From the NCBI GenBank assembly GCA_964592725.1, contig CAZQFQ010000005.1, forward strand, positions 1 through 43,508: a DNA stretch of 43,508 nt, given 5' to 3'. Shown here piece after piece: positions 23,325 to 31,483 of this stretch (position 1 is its first letter; each line of letters opens with the position of its first letter). Source of the DNA: PALSA-1336 sp964592725. Lineage in GTDB: Bacteria > Patescibacteriota > Doudnabacteria > UBA920. The notes beneath the pieces are model-generated. The model was not told the origin of the DNA. It saw nothing but the letters and a program-made list of their open reading frames with translations, and searched no databases. The translations under genes were made by a program, and so were the position numbers.

Positions 23325-23353
23325 TTGATTATCTTTTAATATTCTTATATAAT
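23325..23353 (+). promoter_or_regulatory. guaA promoter
   Basis: TTGATT (23325-23330), 17 bases, TATAAT (23348-23353). The leader of about 150 bases to the guaA ATG is filled with palindromic repeats (CTGTCCCTGCGGGACA; CCTTCCCCCAAAGGGGGAAGG; CTCCCCAAA...TTTGGGGGAG). Confidence 0.65.
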
Positions 23354-23365
23354 AACTTCATTGAT

Positions 23366-23500
23366 AAACCCTTTCTGTCCCTGCGGGACATCTCCCCAAA
23401 CCCTCATCCGCCCTCCCTCCTTCCTAAAGCTACGGCGGGCAGGTCGGGCACCTTCCCCCAAAGGGGGAAGGTAAAAAGGTGCTTCGCTCTTTGGGGGAGA
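23366..23500. repeat. Palindromic repeats in the guaA leader
   Basis: Nested inverted repeats: TGTCCCTGCGGGACA, TCTCCCCAAA with TTTGGGGGAGA across the whole block, and ACCTTCCCCC with GGGGGAAGGT inside. The middle contains CCTAAAGCTACGGCGGGCAG of the tRNA-flanking family. Same C-run/G-run style as the inserts inside guaA, ligA and purA. Confidence 0.75.
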
Positions 23501-23513
23501 ACGATGTATTGCC

Positions 23514-25187
23514 ATGCTCCAAACTTTCAAAAAAGCCACGGCCGAGGCCTTTAAAGAAATCGCGGATGAAAAGCGCGTGCGGAAAACAGACGAGCTTTTT
23601 TTATTATTTTCCATGGGCAGCCAGTTTGATCATTTGATAAAACAAAAGCTGGACGCCCTGGGAGTTTTTTGTTTGGTGGCGGATCCCGCGTCCGTAACTG
23701 CTGATGATGTGCAAACGATTAAGCCGATAGGAATAATCCTGTCCGGCGGGCCGGCTTCGGCTTACGAAAACCCGCCGTTTGACGGAGCGATTTTTGATTT
23801 GGGCATTCCGGTTTTGGGAATTTGCCTGGGCTACCAAATGTGGGCGCACCATATTGGCGTTCCGGTTACCGGCTCGGACAAACGGGAATTTGGCACGCAT
23901 ACCTTTAATCGCAGTGCGGTTCCCCCTCCCCCTCTGGGGGAGGGCCGGGGAGAGGGTTTGCTATTTGATGAAATTCCTGATGAATTTAAAGTCTTAGAAA
24001 GCCACGGCGACAAAATATCCGCCGACGTTAAATTGACAATCTTCGGCACTACCGACAACGCTCCCGCGGCCGCGGGAAATTACAAACACCTTTGGGGCGT
24101 GCAGTTCCATCCCGAAGTCACGGAAACCGAGCACGGAACAAAAATTCTGGGGAATTTTTGTTTTGGGGTTTGCGGGGCAAAGGATAAGTTTCCGGCTTTT
24201 GAGGTTGCAAAAAAGAAAACCGATGAACTGCGGAAAGAAATCGGCAATAAAAAAATTTTGCTGGCGCTGTCCGGCGGGAGCGATTCTTCCACGGTGGCGT
24301 ATTTGCTGAAGGCGACATTATCGGAAGGTCGGAAGGTCGGAAGGTCGGAACCTCCGACCTCTGATATATCTGACTCTCCGATTCTCGGCATCTATATCAA
24401 AGGAATTGACCGGCCTGATGATGAGGCAAATGTCATAAAATATTTTGCCGATAAGCCCTGGATATCCGTGAAAATAATTGACGCCACCGATAAATTTTTA
24501 AAAGCCCTAAAAGGCAAAATTTCCATGCGCGATAAAAGACTCGCCATGCGGGGAATTTACAAAGAAGTTTTGGAAGCCGAAGCCAAAAAATTCGGCGCGG
24601 GTTTTATCGCGCAGGGAACTTTATACACCGACATTTCCGAAAGCGGCGGCGGCTACGATAGCGGCTCCAAAAAAGCGCAAATCAAAATCCACCATAATGT
24701 AAATTTAAACTTCAGTTTGCCGGAAATCCAGCCGCTTGCCGACTGCGTTAAGGATACCGGACGCAACATCGGAAGATCCCTGGGCGTGCCGGAAGAACTG
24801 CTAGTGCGCCAGCCTTTCCCCGGCCCGGGGTTAGTGGTGCGGATCGAGGGAGAAGTTACCAAAGAAAAACTGCGTATCGCGAGGCTTGTGGACGGCATAT
24901 ACATCGAGGAAATGAGAAAGTCATCGCTGTATGATTCCATCTGGCAGGCCGGCGCCGTTGTCACTAACTCCATAACCACCTGCACCAAAGGCGACGACTC
25001 CGCCGAAGGGTACGTCATTGCGCTGTGGGCCGTCTGGAGTGTTAACGGCTTTACCGCCCGCGCCGCGGAGCTCCCCTACGACTTTTTAAAACACGTCTCC
25101 CAAAGAATGACCAACGAAATCCGCGAAGTTGGAGCGGTTGTTTATCGCATCTCAGATAAACCACCGGTCACGATCGAATGGGGTTAA
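23514..25187 (+). CDS. guaA: GMP synthase (glutamine-hydrolysing) GuaA
   Basis: Converts XMP to GMP with ATP and glutamine. N-terminal class I glutaminase with nucleophile C104 (GICLGYQ) and H199/E201 (GVQFHPEVTE). The ATP-pyrophosphatase domain has the P-loop LALSGGSDSS (253-259), and the C-terminal dimerisation domain ends VVYRISDKPPVTIEWG. Length 557 exceeds the usual 510-525. Two repeat-derived inserts explain much of this: residues about 134-149 (SAVPPPPLGEGRGEG) and about 267-289 (SEGRKVGRSEPPTSDIS). The glutaminase start (LFLLFSMGSQFDHLI) is divergent from the usual DFGSQ. Convergent with the giant surface protein gene. Confidence 0.95.
   Translation: MLQTFKKATAEAFKEIADEKRVRKTDELFLLFSMGSQFDHLIKQKLDALGVFCLVADPASVTADDVQTIKPIGIILSGGPASAYENPPFDGAIFDLGIPVLGICLGYQMWAHHIGVPVTGSDKREFGTHTFNRSAVPPPPLGEGRGEGLLFDEIPDEFKVLESHGDKISADVKLTIFGTTDNAPAAAGNYKHLWGVQFHPEVTETEHGTKILGNFCFGVCGAKDKFPAFEVAKKKTDELRKEIGNKKILLALSGGSDSSTVAYLLKATLSEGRKVGRSEPPTSDISDSPILGIYIKGIDRPDDEANVIKYFADKPWISVKIIDATDKFLKALKGKISMRDKRLAMRGIYKEVLEAEAKKFGAGFIAQGTLYTDISESGGGYDSGSKKAQIKIHHNVNLNFSLPEIQPLADCVKDTGRNIGRSLGVPEELLVRQPFPGPGLVVRIEGEVTKEKLRIARLVDGIYIEEMRKSSLYDSIWQAGAVVTNSITTCTKGDDSAEGYVIALWAVWSVNGFTARAAELPYDFLKHVSQRMTNEIREVGAVVYRISDKPPVTIEWG
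23921..23958. repeat. Palindromic repeat inserted in frame in guaA (glutaminase)
   Basis: TCCCCCTCCCCCTCTGGGGG then AGGGCCGGGGAGAGGGTTTG. Same family as 2441-2482 and 31974-32033, read here in another frame and strand as PPPPLGEGRGEG. Confidence 0.8.
24321..24384. repeat. GGAAGGTC tandem fold-back inserted in guaA
   Basis: Three or more copies of TCGGAAGG in a row, then the inverted CCTCCGACCTC and TCTCCGA. It encodes SEGRKVGRSEPPTSDISDSP after the first helix of the ATP-pyrophosphatase domain. The design (tandem word, then its inverse) matches the intergenic fold-back at 36641-36728, which uses a similar TCGGAAGTCGG word. Confidence 0.78.
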
Positions 25188-25220
25188 AAAAACTCTTTGC
25201 TTCAAGCAAAGAGTTTTTTT
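25186..25220. terminator. Bidirectional terminator between guaA and the giant surface gene
   Basis: A-run, ACTCTTTGCTT, AAGCAAAGAGT, T-run; begins at the guaA stop codon and serves both convergent genes. Confidence 0.9.
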
Positions 25221-25230
25221 AATTCCTAAT

Positions 25231-28200
25231 TTAATTTGCCGGGGAAGAGCTTGCGGACGCGCTGTTGTCCGGGGTTTGGCCGTTATCGTTCGCGTCACCG
25301 GACGGAGAACTTGTGGAAGTATTATCCGGCGGGGCTTGAACTTCAACCGGCGGCGTAGTGGTGGGAGTTGAAGAATCAACATCAGGCGTTGTTGTGGACT
25401 GGACAACCGAATCGCCTGCCAATAAATCGGGCGTGCCGGACGGCGTTGATGAAGCGTCGGAAACATCGGTTGTTGTTGCTTCCGTAGAAGTACTGCTTTC
25501 TGAATTATCCACGACCCCAAGCACCTGGCCGCCGCCGGAAGACAAAGTTTGCGGGGCCTGCGGCGCCGGGTTTGCCACCACTAAAACAATATTCTGGGTT
25601 GTCCCGTCGCTGACCGTCAATTGTTCAGCAGGAGAAGCAAATGAATGCCAGTTAAATTGGAGATTAGAAATTAGAGGTTGGGTATCGGAATATTCAATGG
25701 TAAAACCTGTGCTATTGATATCCGTCAATTTCCACTTCCCGTCAAAATCAATCGGCGTCGCAGTCACAATCGGCTGATACTCATAAGCCTGGCTAAAAGT
25801 AACTCTGACAGAGGTAGACCCGGCCAATATCTCCGCTTCCCCCACAGAGTCTCCGGAGAAGTTGGAAGGAGAATAGACAGTAAGATTAGATGTGGTGGCC
25901 TGATTTGTCAGGCTTCCTTGTAGGGCAGTAATCTTTTGATTTAAGGCTTGGATGCCTAACAAAGCAACGTTAGCAGAGTCTAAAGAGTCTATGGAGGTTT
26001 TTCCTTCCGATCCTCCCAGGTTAAAGCTGGCATAGAAGTCCTGGGCAGTAGGGCCAATATGGATAGTAGTAGATGGATCTGTCTTATAGTTCCACTGGGT
26101 TATGGGTAAATTGGCTATCTTTTGTAAGATATCCGCCGGAGTAACCGAAGCAAAGTTAGTCTTTAAGTTAGCATCCGACACCGTCTGCCAGGTAGTACCA
26201 TCACTATAGGCTCCTCCGGACAAAGTCAGCTCATGACCGGGGGTTGTGGTACCGATGACTAAACTGCCGGTGCCGGAAAGGCTGATGCCGTTGACTGTGG
26301 TAAAGGTCGGGTTAGCCGAGACGGCAATGGTGGAAGTGCCGGACAGAACAATGTTGCTTCCGGCGTTAAAGAAGCTGGCCGGGGAATTGTAGAAGTTGTT
26401 CCAGTTGGTGGAAGAAGCATTAATGATGTTGTAGGCCGTGGTCCAGTTGGAGGAAGAGGCGGTTAATGGGATGTTGTAGCCGCTTTGGAGTTGCGGGGCA
26501 AAGGTGATGGTGGAGCCGGTGCCGGTAATATTTAAGTTAAGGCCGGTAGCGGTGCCCGTGGCAAAGGTAAAGGCCGGGCCGCTGTAGCCGTTAATGGTGG
26601 TAGTGGCGCCGGTGCTCTGGTTTATCCAGCTCATATAGCCATTCCCGTCCGTAGAAAGAACCTGGCCTGTGCTTCCGCCGGTCGGAGGCAGGGTAAAGGT
26701 TAAGTTGGAGGCTTGGGTGGTGGAAGATTGTAAGGTAGTGGTATAGCTGTTTGCGGAGTTGGCAAACAGGATAGTTCCCGTAGTATTCCCCGAGGAGCCA
26801 AACAGGGCGGAACCGTTGACTTGGAGCTTGGAACTAGGTGACGTAGTGCCGATGCCGACATTACCGCTGGCACCTAGTATAGTTAAGCGCTCCGTGGTTG
26901 AAGTTGCACTGTTGCCATTATTTAACAAAATGTGCAAATCCCCAGCCCACGAACCGCCAATGCCATTAGAAGCAACTCCAATTTGGCCCAATTGCCAGTT
27001 TGGATAATTTCCCAAGCCATAATAATCATTAAAAGTCATAGCCGGACCGGACGCGCCGGTTCCGCCGGCATATAACTCCAACGCATTATCTAAAGTGTTA
27101 TACGCGCCATTTGGGTCAACAACTTCCAGCTTAGTGGCGGGATTGATTGTACCAATCCCAACATTGCCAATAGTTATGGAAGTACTGGTACCGGAAGTCA
27201 GCCAGTCCGAAGGATTAACCGGTTGGCCGTTAATATTTAATTGCTCCGCGTTAATCTGCCCAAACGGAGACGAGTTGGTACCAAGGGTAGAACCGGAAAT
27301 CGCCTGGTTGCCATCCAGTGTGCTCAGACGGGCCAATTCAACATTGGTACCATAATCGTCATAAACAATCCTTGGCAAATTATCCGGACCAATAACCAGG
27401 GATCCTCCGTAATACATGGCATATTCCGTGGGGTCTACCAGCACGTCATTGTAGGTAGAACAACTTTCGTCCGTGCAGCTGACAATGTGAAGCGAGTAAT
27501 CATCTGCTTGGTAGGAAATACTGGCCAAATTGCCGGAGCGCAAGTCCATGCCAAAGCCGTCATACGTGTCGTCGTACGTATTAGGCAATGAACTTAAAAT
27601 AGGGCTCGTACAGTCGGTATCGGTACACTGAAGAAAGTGGAGGGTATAGTTTGAATCATAATTTGCATAAGCAATCCTGGGAAAGCCGTCACTGCCTATA
27701 CGAATCATAGTTCCCATATATCCGGGATAATTGGCACTATTTGAATCAATTGTGGTAATAACAGTGGTACTGGCAGTGCAGTCTTCATCAGTACAACGCA
27801 TGAGTTTAAGATTATAGTCATTGCCATAGTCATTAAAAACAATCCGGGCATTACCATCAGGGCCGATGGCAAAGCTGGGACCTCCGTAAGACCATTGTTC
27901 TCTGTCAAAGTCAGTGTTGATGGGGCTTGTGCAGTCGGCATCCGTACAGCGGACAAAGTGGAAATCGTACGAAATTCCGTCCTGGTAGTTATAGTAGTCC
28001 ACGTAAACAATTCTGGGGAAGCCGTCAGGACCCATTTGGATCATTGAACCATAATAGCCGGGATAGTTAGCGGAGTTGGTGTCTATAGGGTTGGTGATAT
28101 GCGTGGCGCAATCCTGGTCCAGACAGCGGACGAATTGCAGGTTATCGTTGGCATCCATATAGACAATTCTGGCAAAGCCGTCAGAGCCCAAGGTGCTCAT

Positions 28201-29598
28201 ATAACTGCCGCCGTACCCTTCTTCCGTACTTGTAGCAACCGTGGTAATAACCGGACTGGAACAGTCGGTGTTGGTACAGCGAAGAAAGTTAAGAGGGTAA
28301 GTGCCGCTGTCAACAAAATATGAAATCCTGGCAAAGCCGTCAGAGCCGATGGAAAGACTGGCGTCATAGGCCGCGTTGGGGTCTACCGTCTCTTTAACTA
28401 TACCGGCTGTAACGCTCCCGGCGTTCTGAGGCAAAATGTCGTTAAAGGTGGAAGTGCCGGTGATGGCGAGGTCGGCAATGGTAGTAGTGGCTAAAGTTGT
28501 GTTTCCCTGTAAGTTGGTGTTTCCGCTGACAGTCAGGCTACTGCCGACATTGGCTTGGTTGGTGCTGAAGCTGTTGGAAGAAAGGTTGCTGGCTCCCAAG
28601 ACAGAGCCGCCGGTAAAGTTGTTGGCGGGGTTGGGAGGATAGTAGGTTATGGGGGCGTAGGTCGTGCCCGAATTATTGCTGATAACAGTGGTGGTACCGT
28701 TAAAACCGTTATCACCTTTTGGTCCCTGGGGACCCTTAAACTTCCCTTCCGCCAGGTATTGGTTTAAAATAGTTTGTATTTGCTGGTCTAAGGAAGGAGG
28801 ATTGGCGGCCGTGGTGGAAATGCCAAGGACTTGTCCGGGAGCGTGAGGTTTTATTGCCACGCGTAGGGGTGGGGCTTTGGGTAAAGAGTTGGTTGTTACG
28901 GAGCTCGGCGAAAATGCCGCCAGTTGTGAGAGCGTATTGTTTAAGCTGTTTGAAGCGCGGCTGGCAAGATTGTTATAGGCAACAATCAATTGCTGTTTCT
29001 GCAGGGCAAGAGCGGGCTTGAGTACTTGGGCCGCGGCAATGTACGGAGCCTGGCAGTCGCTGATAAAGTTTGAGGCTAAGCTTTGTATTTGCTCTGCTGG
29101 CAAACTAAAAACATCCGCCCAAAGTTGGGGCAATGTTTTAATACTGCTGATTGATATAACCCAGTTGGGAGTTTGTGTCTGGGGCAGTTGGGAAGCTTTG
29201 ACCCCGGCGATGCCAAAAATACTTGCAGTCCAGGCGACGGCGGCCATCATCAATAAAACTTTTAGTTTGGCAAATCCGGCACGCCCCGTACCGAATGGTA
29301 CTGGGGCTTGCCCTATGCCGAATGGTATTGGGGCTTGCGATCTTCCCCACCTTACCAAGGCCTCTGTTTGGGTGAGTTCTTTTACCTTATTTTGGTGTTT
29401 GTGTTTCTGCTCTGCCACATACTCCAAAACCGCCGATTTGGTGGTCAGCCAGCTGTAGCCAACCTTAACGGCTTTAATTTTTCCCCTGCGCACGCGCAAA
29501 CCCAAATACCCGGCACTGTACGGAGTAAGTCGCGCCGCTTCGGAAATGGATAACAAGTCGCCCGAAGCCAAAAAAGCTCGCTTTTGATCTTCTGACAT
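25231..29598 (-). CDS. Giant surface protein: HTH, membrane anchor, propeller repeats, S74 chaperone domain
   Basis: 1455 residues. Residues 12-62 (LLSISEAARLTPYSAGYLG to YSWLTTKSAVLEY) look like an excisionase/MerR-type helix-turn-helix. A membrane helix lies at about 111-133, and a helical region and short collagen-like GPQGPKGDNG stretch near 289-298. Seven repeats of about 55 residues follow (about 400-790; DGFARISY...LRCTNTDCSSP), each mostly with a CTxxxC pair, suggesting a beta-propeller. Next come tail-fibre-like beta repeats (GNVGIGTTSP) and a peptidase S74 endosialidase-chaperone domain from about 1135 (SDANLKTNF at 1141), a beta domain, and a Ser/Thr/Pro-rich end. It is probably a surface fibre or adhesin. 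An HTH inside with a fibre outside is unusual. Strong promoter and own terminator. Confidence 0.85.
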   Translation of the reverse strand: MSEDQKRAFLASGDLLSISEAARLTPYSAGYLGLRVRRGKIKAVKVGYSWLTTKSAVLEYVAEQKHKHQNKVKELTQTEALVRWGRSQAPIPFGIGQAPVPFGTGRAGFAKLKVLLMMAAVAWTASIFGIAGVKASQLPQTQTPNWVISISSIKTLPQLWADVFSLPAEQIQSLASNFISDCQAPYIAAAQVLKPALALQKQQLIVAYNNLASRASNSLNNTLSQLAAFSPSSVTTNSLPKAPPLRVAIKPHAPGQVLGISTTAANPPSLDQQIQTILNQYLAEGKFKGPQGPKGDNGFNGTTTVISNNSGTTYAPITYYPPNPANNFTGGSVLGASNLSSNSFSTNQANVGSSLTVSGNTNLQGNTTLATTTIADLAITGTSTFNDILPQNAGSVTAGIVKETVDPNAAYDASLSIGSDGFARISYFVDSGTYPLNFLRCTNTDCSSPVITTVATSTEEGYGGSYMSTLGSDGFARIVYMDANDNLQFVRCLDQDCATHITNPIDTNSANYPGYYGSMIQMGPDGFPRIVYVDYYNYQDGISYDFHFVRCTDADCTSPINTDFDREQWSYGGPSFAIGPDGNARIVFNDYGNDYNLKLMRCTDEDCTASTTVITTIDSNSANYPGYMGTMIRIGSDGFPRIAYANYDSNYTLHFLQCTDTDCTSPILSSLPNTYDDTYDGFGMDLRSGNLASISYQADDYSLHIVSCTDESCSTYNDVLVDPTEYAMYYGGSLVIGPDNLPRIVYDDYGTNVELARLSTLDGNQAISGSTLGTNSSPFGQINAEQLNINGQPVNPSDWLTSGTSTSITIGNVGIGTINPATKLEVVDPNGAYNTLDNALELYAGGTGASGPAMTFNDYYGLGNYPNWQLGQIGVASNGIGGSWAGDLHILLNNGNSATSTTERLTILGASGNVGIGTTSPSSKLQVNGSALFGSSGNTTGTILFANSANSYTTTLQSSTTQASNLTFTLPPTGGSTGQVLSTDGNGYMSWINQSTGATTTINGYSGPAFTFATGTATGLNLNITGTGSTITFAPQLQSGYNIPLTASSSNWTTAYNIINASSTNWNNFYNSPASFFNAGSNIVLSGTSTIAVSANPTFTTVNGISLSGTGSLVIGTTTPGHELTLSGGAYSDGTTWQTVSDANLKTNFASVTPADILQKIANLPITQWNYKTDPSTTIHIGPTAQDFYASFNLGGSEGKTSIDSLDSANVALLGIQALNQKITALQGSLTNQATTSNLTVYSPSNFSGDSVGEAEILAGSTSVRVTFSQAYEYQPIVTATPIDFDGKWKLTDINSTGFTIEYSDTQPLISNLQFNWHSFASPAEQLTVSDGTTQNIVLVVANPAPQAPQTLSSGGGQVLGVVDNSESSTSTEATTTDVSDASSTPSGTPDLLAGDSVVQSTTTPDVDSSTPTTTPPVEVQAPPDNTSTSSPSGDANDNGQTPDNSASASSSPAN
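29279..29338. repeat. Palindromic repeat inside the giant surface gene
   Basis: Two direct copies of a unit (ACCGAATGGTACTGGGGCTTG and CCGAATGGTATTGGGGCTTGC, broken here for length) with hairpin cores GTACCGAATGGTAC. It encodes APIPFGIGQAPVPFGTG just before the membrane helix. Confidence 0.7.
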
Positions 29599-29723
29599 AT
29601 ATGGTTGTTTTTTATGTTTGTTTCTGTGGACAGTTATTTTGACTGTCCTTTGGATTGTACGGAGGTTGATTTATCAGCCTGATTTTGAGCCGAATAATCA
29701 AAATCCGATACTTTTATACTCTT

Positions 29724-29752
29724 ATCTTAGCACAAAAAAATAAGTTTGTCAA
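29724..29752 (-). promoter_or_regulatory. Promoter of the giant surface protein gene
   Basis: TTGACA (29752-29747), 17 bases, TAAGAT (29729-29724) on the minus strand. The leader of about 120 bases contains a hairpin GGACAGT/ACTGTCC and ends AAAAAACAACC before the ATG, with no Shine-Dalgarno sequence. The same AAAAAACAACC word lies upstream of the CAP-domain gene. Confidence 0.75.
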
Positions 29753-29810
29753 CGGTTTTAAAAAAATCCCTTTGCTTACAATCTTAAAAACTGCAAATTA
29801 TAGGCGCCGC

Positions 29811-29840
29811 AAAAAAATGCCGACCAATGGCCGGCATTTT
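29811..29840 (-). terminator. guaB terminator
   Basis: On the minus strand ATGCCGGCC, ATT, GGTCGGCAT followed by a run of T; one mismatch in the stem. It lies 35 bases after the guaB stop. Confidence 0.8.
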
Positions 29841-29875
29841 ATTTCCGCGCTAAATTCCGCGTCTTTCCGCGTTGT

Positions 29876-31333
29876 TCACTCCTGATGGTAGTTCGGTGCT
29901 TCTTTCGTAATCGCAACATCGTGGACGTGGGATTCTTTAAGGCCGGCGTTGCTGATTCTAATGAATTGCGCTTTTTTGTGGAGTTCATCTAAATTTTTTG
30001 CGCCGCAATAGCCCATCCCGGCGCGCAAACCGCCGACAAGTTGGTTAACCACGCTGGACAGCGGGCCTTTATAAGCCACGCGGCCTTCAATTCCTTCCGG
30101 CACCAGTTTTTGCACATTCATTTCATTTTCCTGGCCGTAGCGGTCTTTGCTTCCCTTTTTCATGGCGCCCAAACTGCCCATACCGCGATAGGTTTTAAAG
30201 CTCCTGCCCTGGTACAAAATTAATTCTCCGGGGCTTTCATCGGTTCCGGCAAACAAACTTCCTATCATAACGCAATCGGCTCCCGCGGCCAAAGCTTTGG
30301 TAACATCGCCGGAAAATTTAATGCCGCCGTCCGCCACCAGCGGGACTTTAGCTTTTTGCGCGACCGCCGCGCATTCCATTATGGCGCTAATTTGCGGCAC
30401 GCCGCTGCCTGAGACAATGCGCGTAGTGCAAATACTGCCCGGGCCCATCCCCACTTTTACGGCATCGGCTCCAGCCGCGATTAGAGCTTTGGCGCCTTCG
30501 GCAGTAGCTACGTTGCCGACCATTAAATCAACCGCGGGAAAAGATTTTTTGATTTTCTTGGCGGCTTCAATTACCCGCTTGGTATGGCCGTGCGCCGTGT
30601 CTATAACCAGCAAATCAACCTTGGCTTTTACCAGCGCTTCCGCCCGGTCAAAAAAATCGCCCGTAGCGCCAATAGCCGCGGCCGCGAGCAGTCTGCCCAG
30701 ACGGTCTTTGGAGGCATTCGGGTATTGGATTGTTTTTTGGATATCTTTTACGGTTATCAGTCCCTTTAAAATATTATTGGCATCCACCACCGGCAATTTT
30801 TCCACGCGGTTTTTTTGGAATATCATTTTTGCCTGTTCCAAAGTGGTGCCCACCGGCGCGGTAATGACTTTTTTGGTCATTAAATCTTTCACGAGCAAAT
30901 GCAGGCGCGATTCGAACCGCAAATCGCGGTGGGTCAGTATCCCCAGCAGTTTATTTTTTCCATCGACAATCGGAAAACCCGAAATTCCGCGCTTGTCCAT
31001 AATTTGCAGGGCGTGGGCAACGGTGTCGTTCGGCGACAAAGTAATCGGATCCACCACCATCCCGCTTTCAAAACGCTTAACCATAGCGACTTCTTGGGAC
31101 TGTTCCTCTATCCCCATATTTTTATGGAGCACGGCAAGTCCGCCTTGTTGGGCCAGGGCAATAGCCAGCGCGCTTTCGGTAACCGTGTCCATAGCCGCGC
31201 TCATTATGGGAATATTGAGCGTGATATTTTTTGTAAGCGCGGTTTTGGTCTGCGTCTCGTTGGGCACAACCTCGCTGTAGCCGGGCTTAAGCAGAACGTC
31301 GTCAAAAGTTAGGGATTGGGTGATGGGTTTCAT
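29876..31333 (-). CDS. guaB: IMP dehydrogenase GuaB
   Basis: 485 residues, typical length. Oxidises IMP to XMP with NAD+, the committed step to GMP. Visible: N-terminal SLTFDDVLLKPGYS; two CBS domains (about 93-205, MVVDPITLSPNDTVAHALQ and VKDLMTKKVITAPVGTTLEQ); DTAHGH; catalytic Cys in GPGSICTTRIVSGSG; flap region YRGMGSLGAMKKGSKDRY; and EGRVAYKGPL. No inserts. It follows purA with its own promoter, whose -35 overlaps the purA end, and a fold-back leader. Confidence 0.97.
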   Translation of the reverse strand: MKPITQSLTFDDVLLKPGYSEVVPNETQTKTALTKNITLNIPIMSAAMDTVTESALAIALAQQGGLAVLHKNMGIEEQSQEVAMVKRFESGMVVDPITLSPNDTVAHALQIMDKRGISGFPIVDGKNKLLGILTHRDLRFESRLHLLVKDLMTKKVITAPVGTTLEQAKMIFQKNRVEKLPVVDANNILKGLITVKDIQKTIQYPNASKDRLGRLLAAAAIGATGDFFDRAEALVKAKVDLLVIDTAHGHTKRVIEAAKKIKKSFPAVDLMVGNVATAEGAKALIAAGADAVKVGMGPGSICTTRIVSGSGVPQISAIMECAAVAQKAKVPLVADGGIKFSGDVTKALAAGADCVMIGSLFAGTDESPGELILYQGRSFKTYRGMGSLGAMKKGSKDRYGQENEMNVQKLVPEGIEGRVAYKGPLSSVVNQLVGGLRAGMGYCGAKNLDELHKKAQFIRISNAGLKESHVHDVAITKEAPNYHQE

Positions 31334-31340
31334 AGGGAGA

Positions 31341-31440
31341 ATTATTTTGTCCGCAGATTCACTGATTCCACAGATGTCACAGTCTAAGCATTTTACTTCT
31401 GTGCCATCAGTACTATCTGTGAATCTGTGGACAATAAAAT
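31341..31440. repeat. Fold-back filling the guaB 5' leader
   Basis: The left arm is ATTTTGTCCGCAGATTCACTG, ATTCCACAGATGTCACAG. The right arm is CTGTGCCATCAGTACTATCTG, TGAATCTGTGGACAATAAAAT (units split for length). The arms are made of CACAGAT-type words. It lies between the predicted start of guaB transcription (about 31448) and the ATG at 31333, ending seven bases before it, so guaB translation may depend on this structure. Confidence 0.82.
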
Positions 31441-31454
31441 TTGTATATTAAAAA

Positions 31455-31483
31455 AGTTTAAACTATTTTTCCCCAACCGTCAA
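31455..31483 (-). promoter_or_regulatory. guaB promoter
   Basis: TTGACG (31483-31478), 17 bases, TAAACT (31460-31455) on the minus strand; the -35 box overlaps the last codons of purA. Confidence 0.5.

Noticed and set aside
25678..30770. Many plus-strand frames opposite the giant surface gene and guaB
   Set aside because: They are shadows of strongly supported minus-strand genes and show no recognisable domains.
31341..31440. CRISPR array
   Set aside because: The repeated CACAGAT words are 6-8 bases, irregularly spaced and arranged as a fold-back; there are no 20-40 base repeats with spacers and no cas gene in the window.
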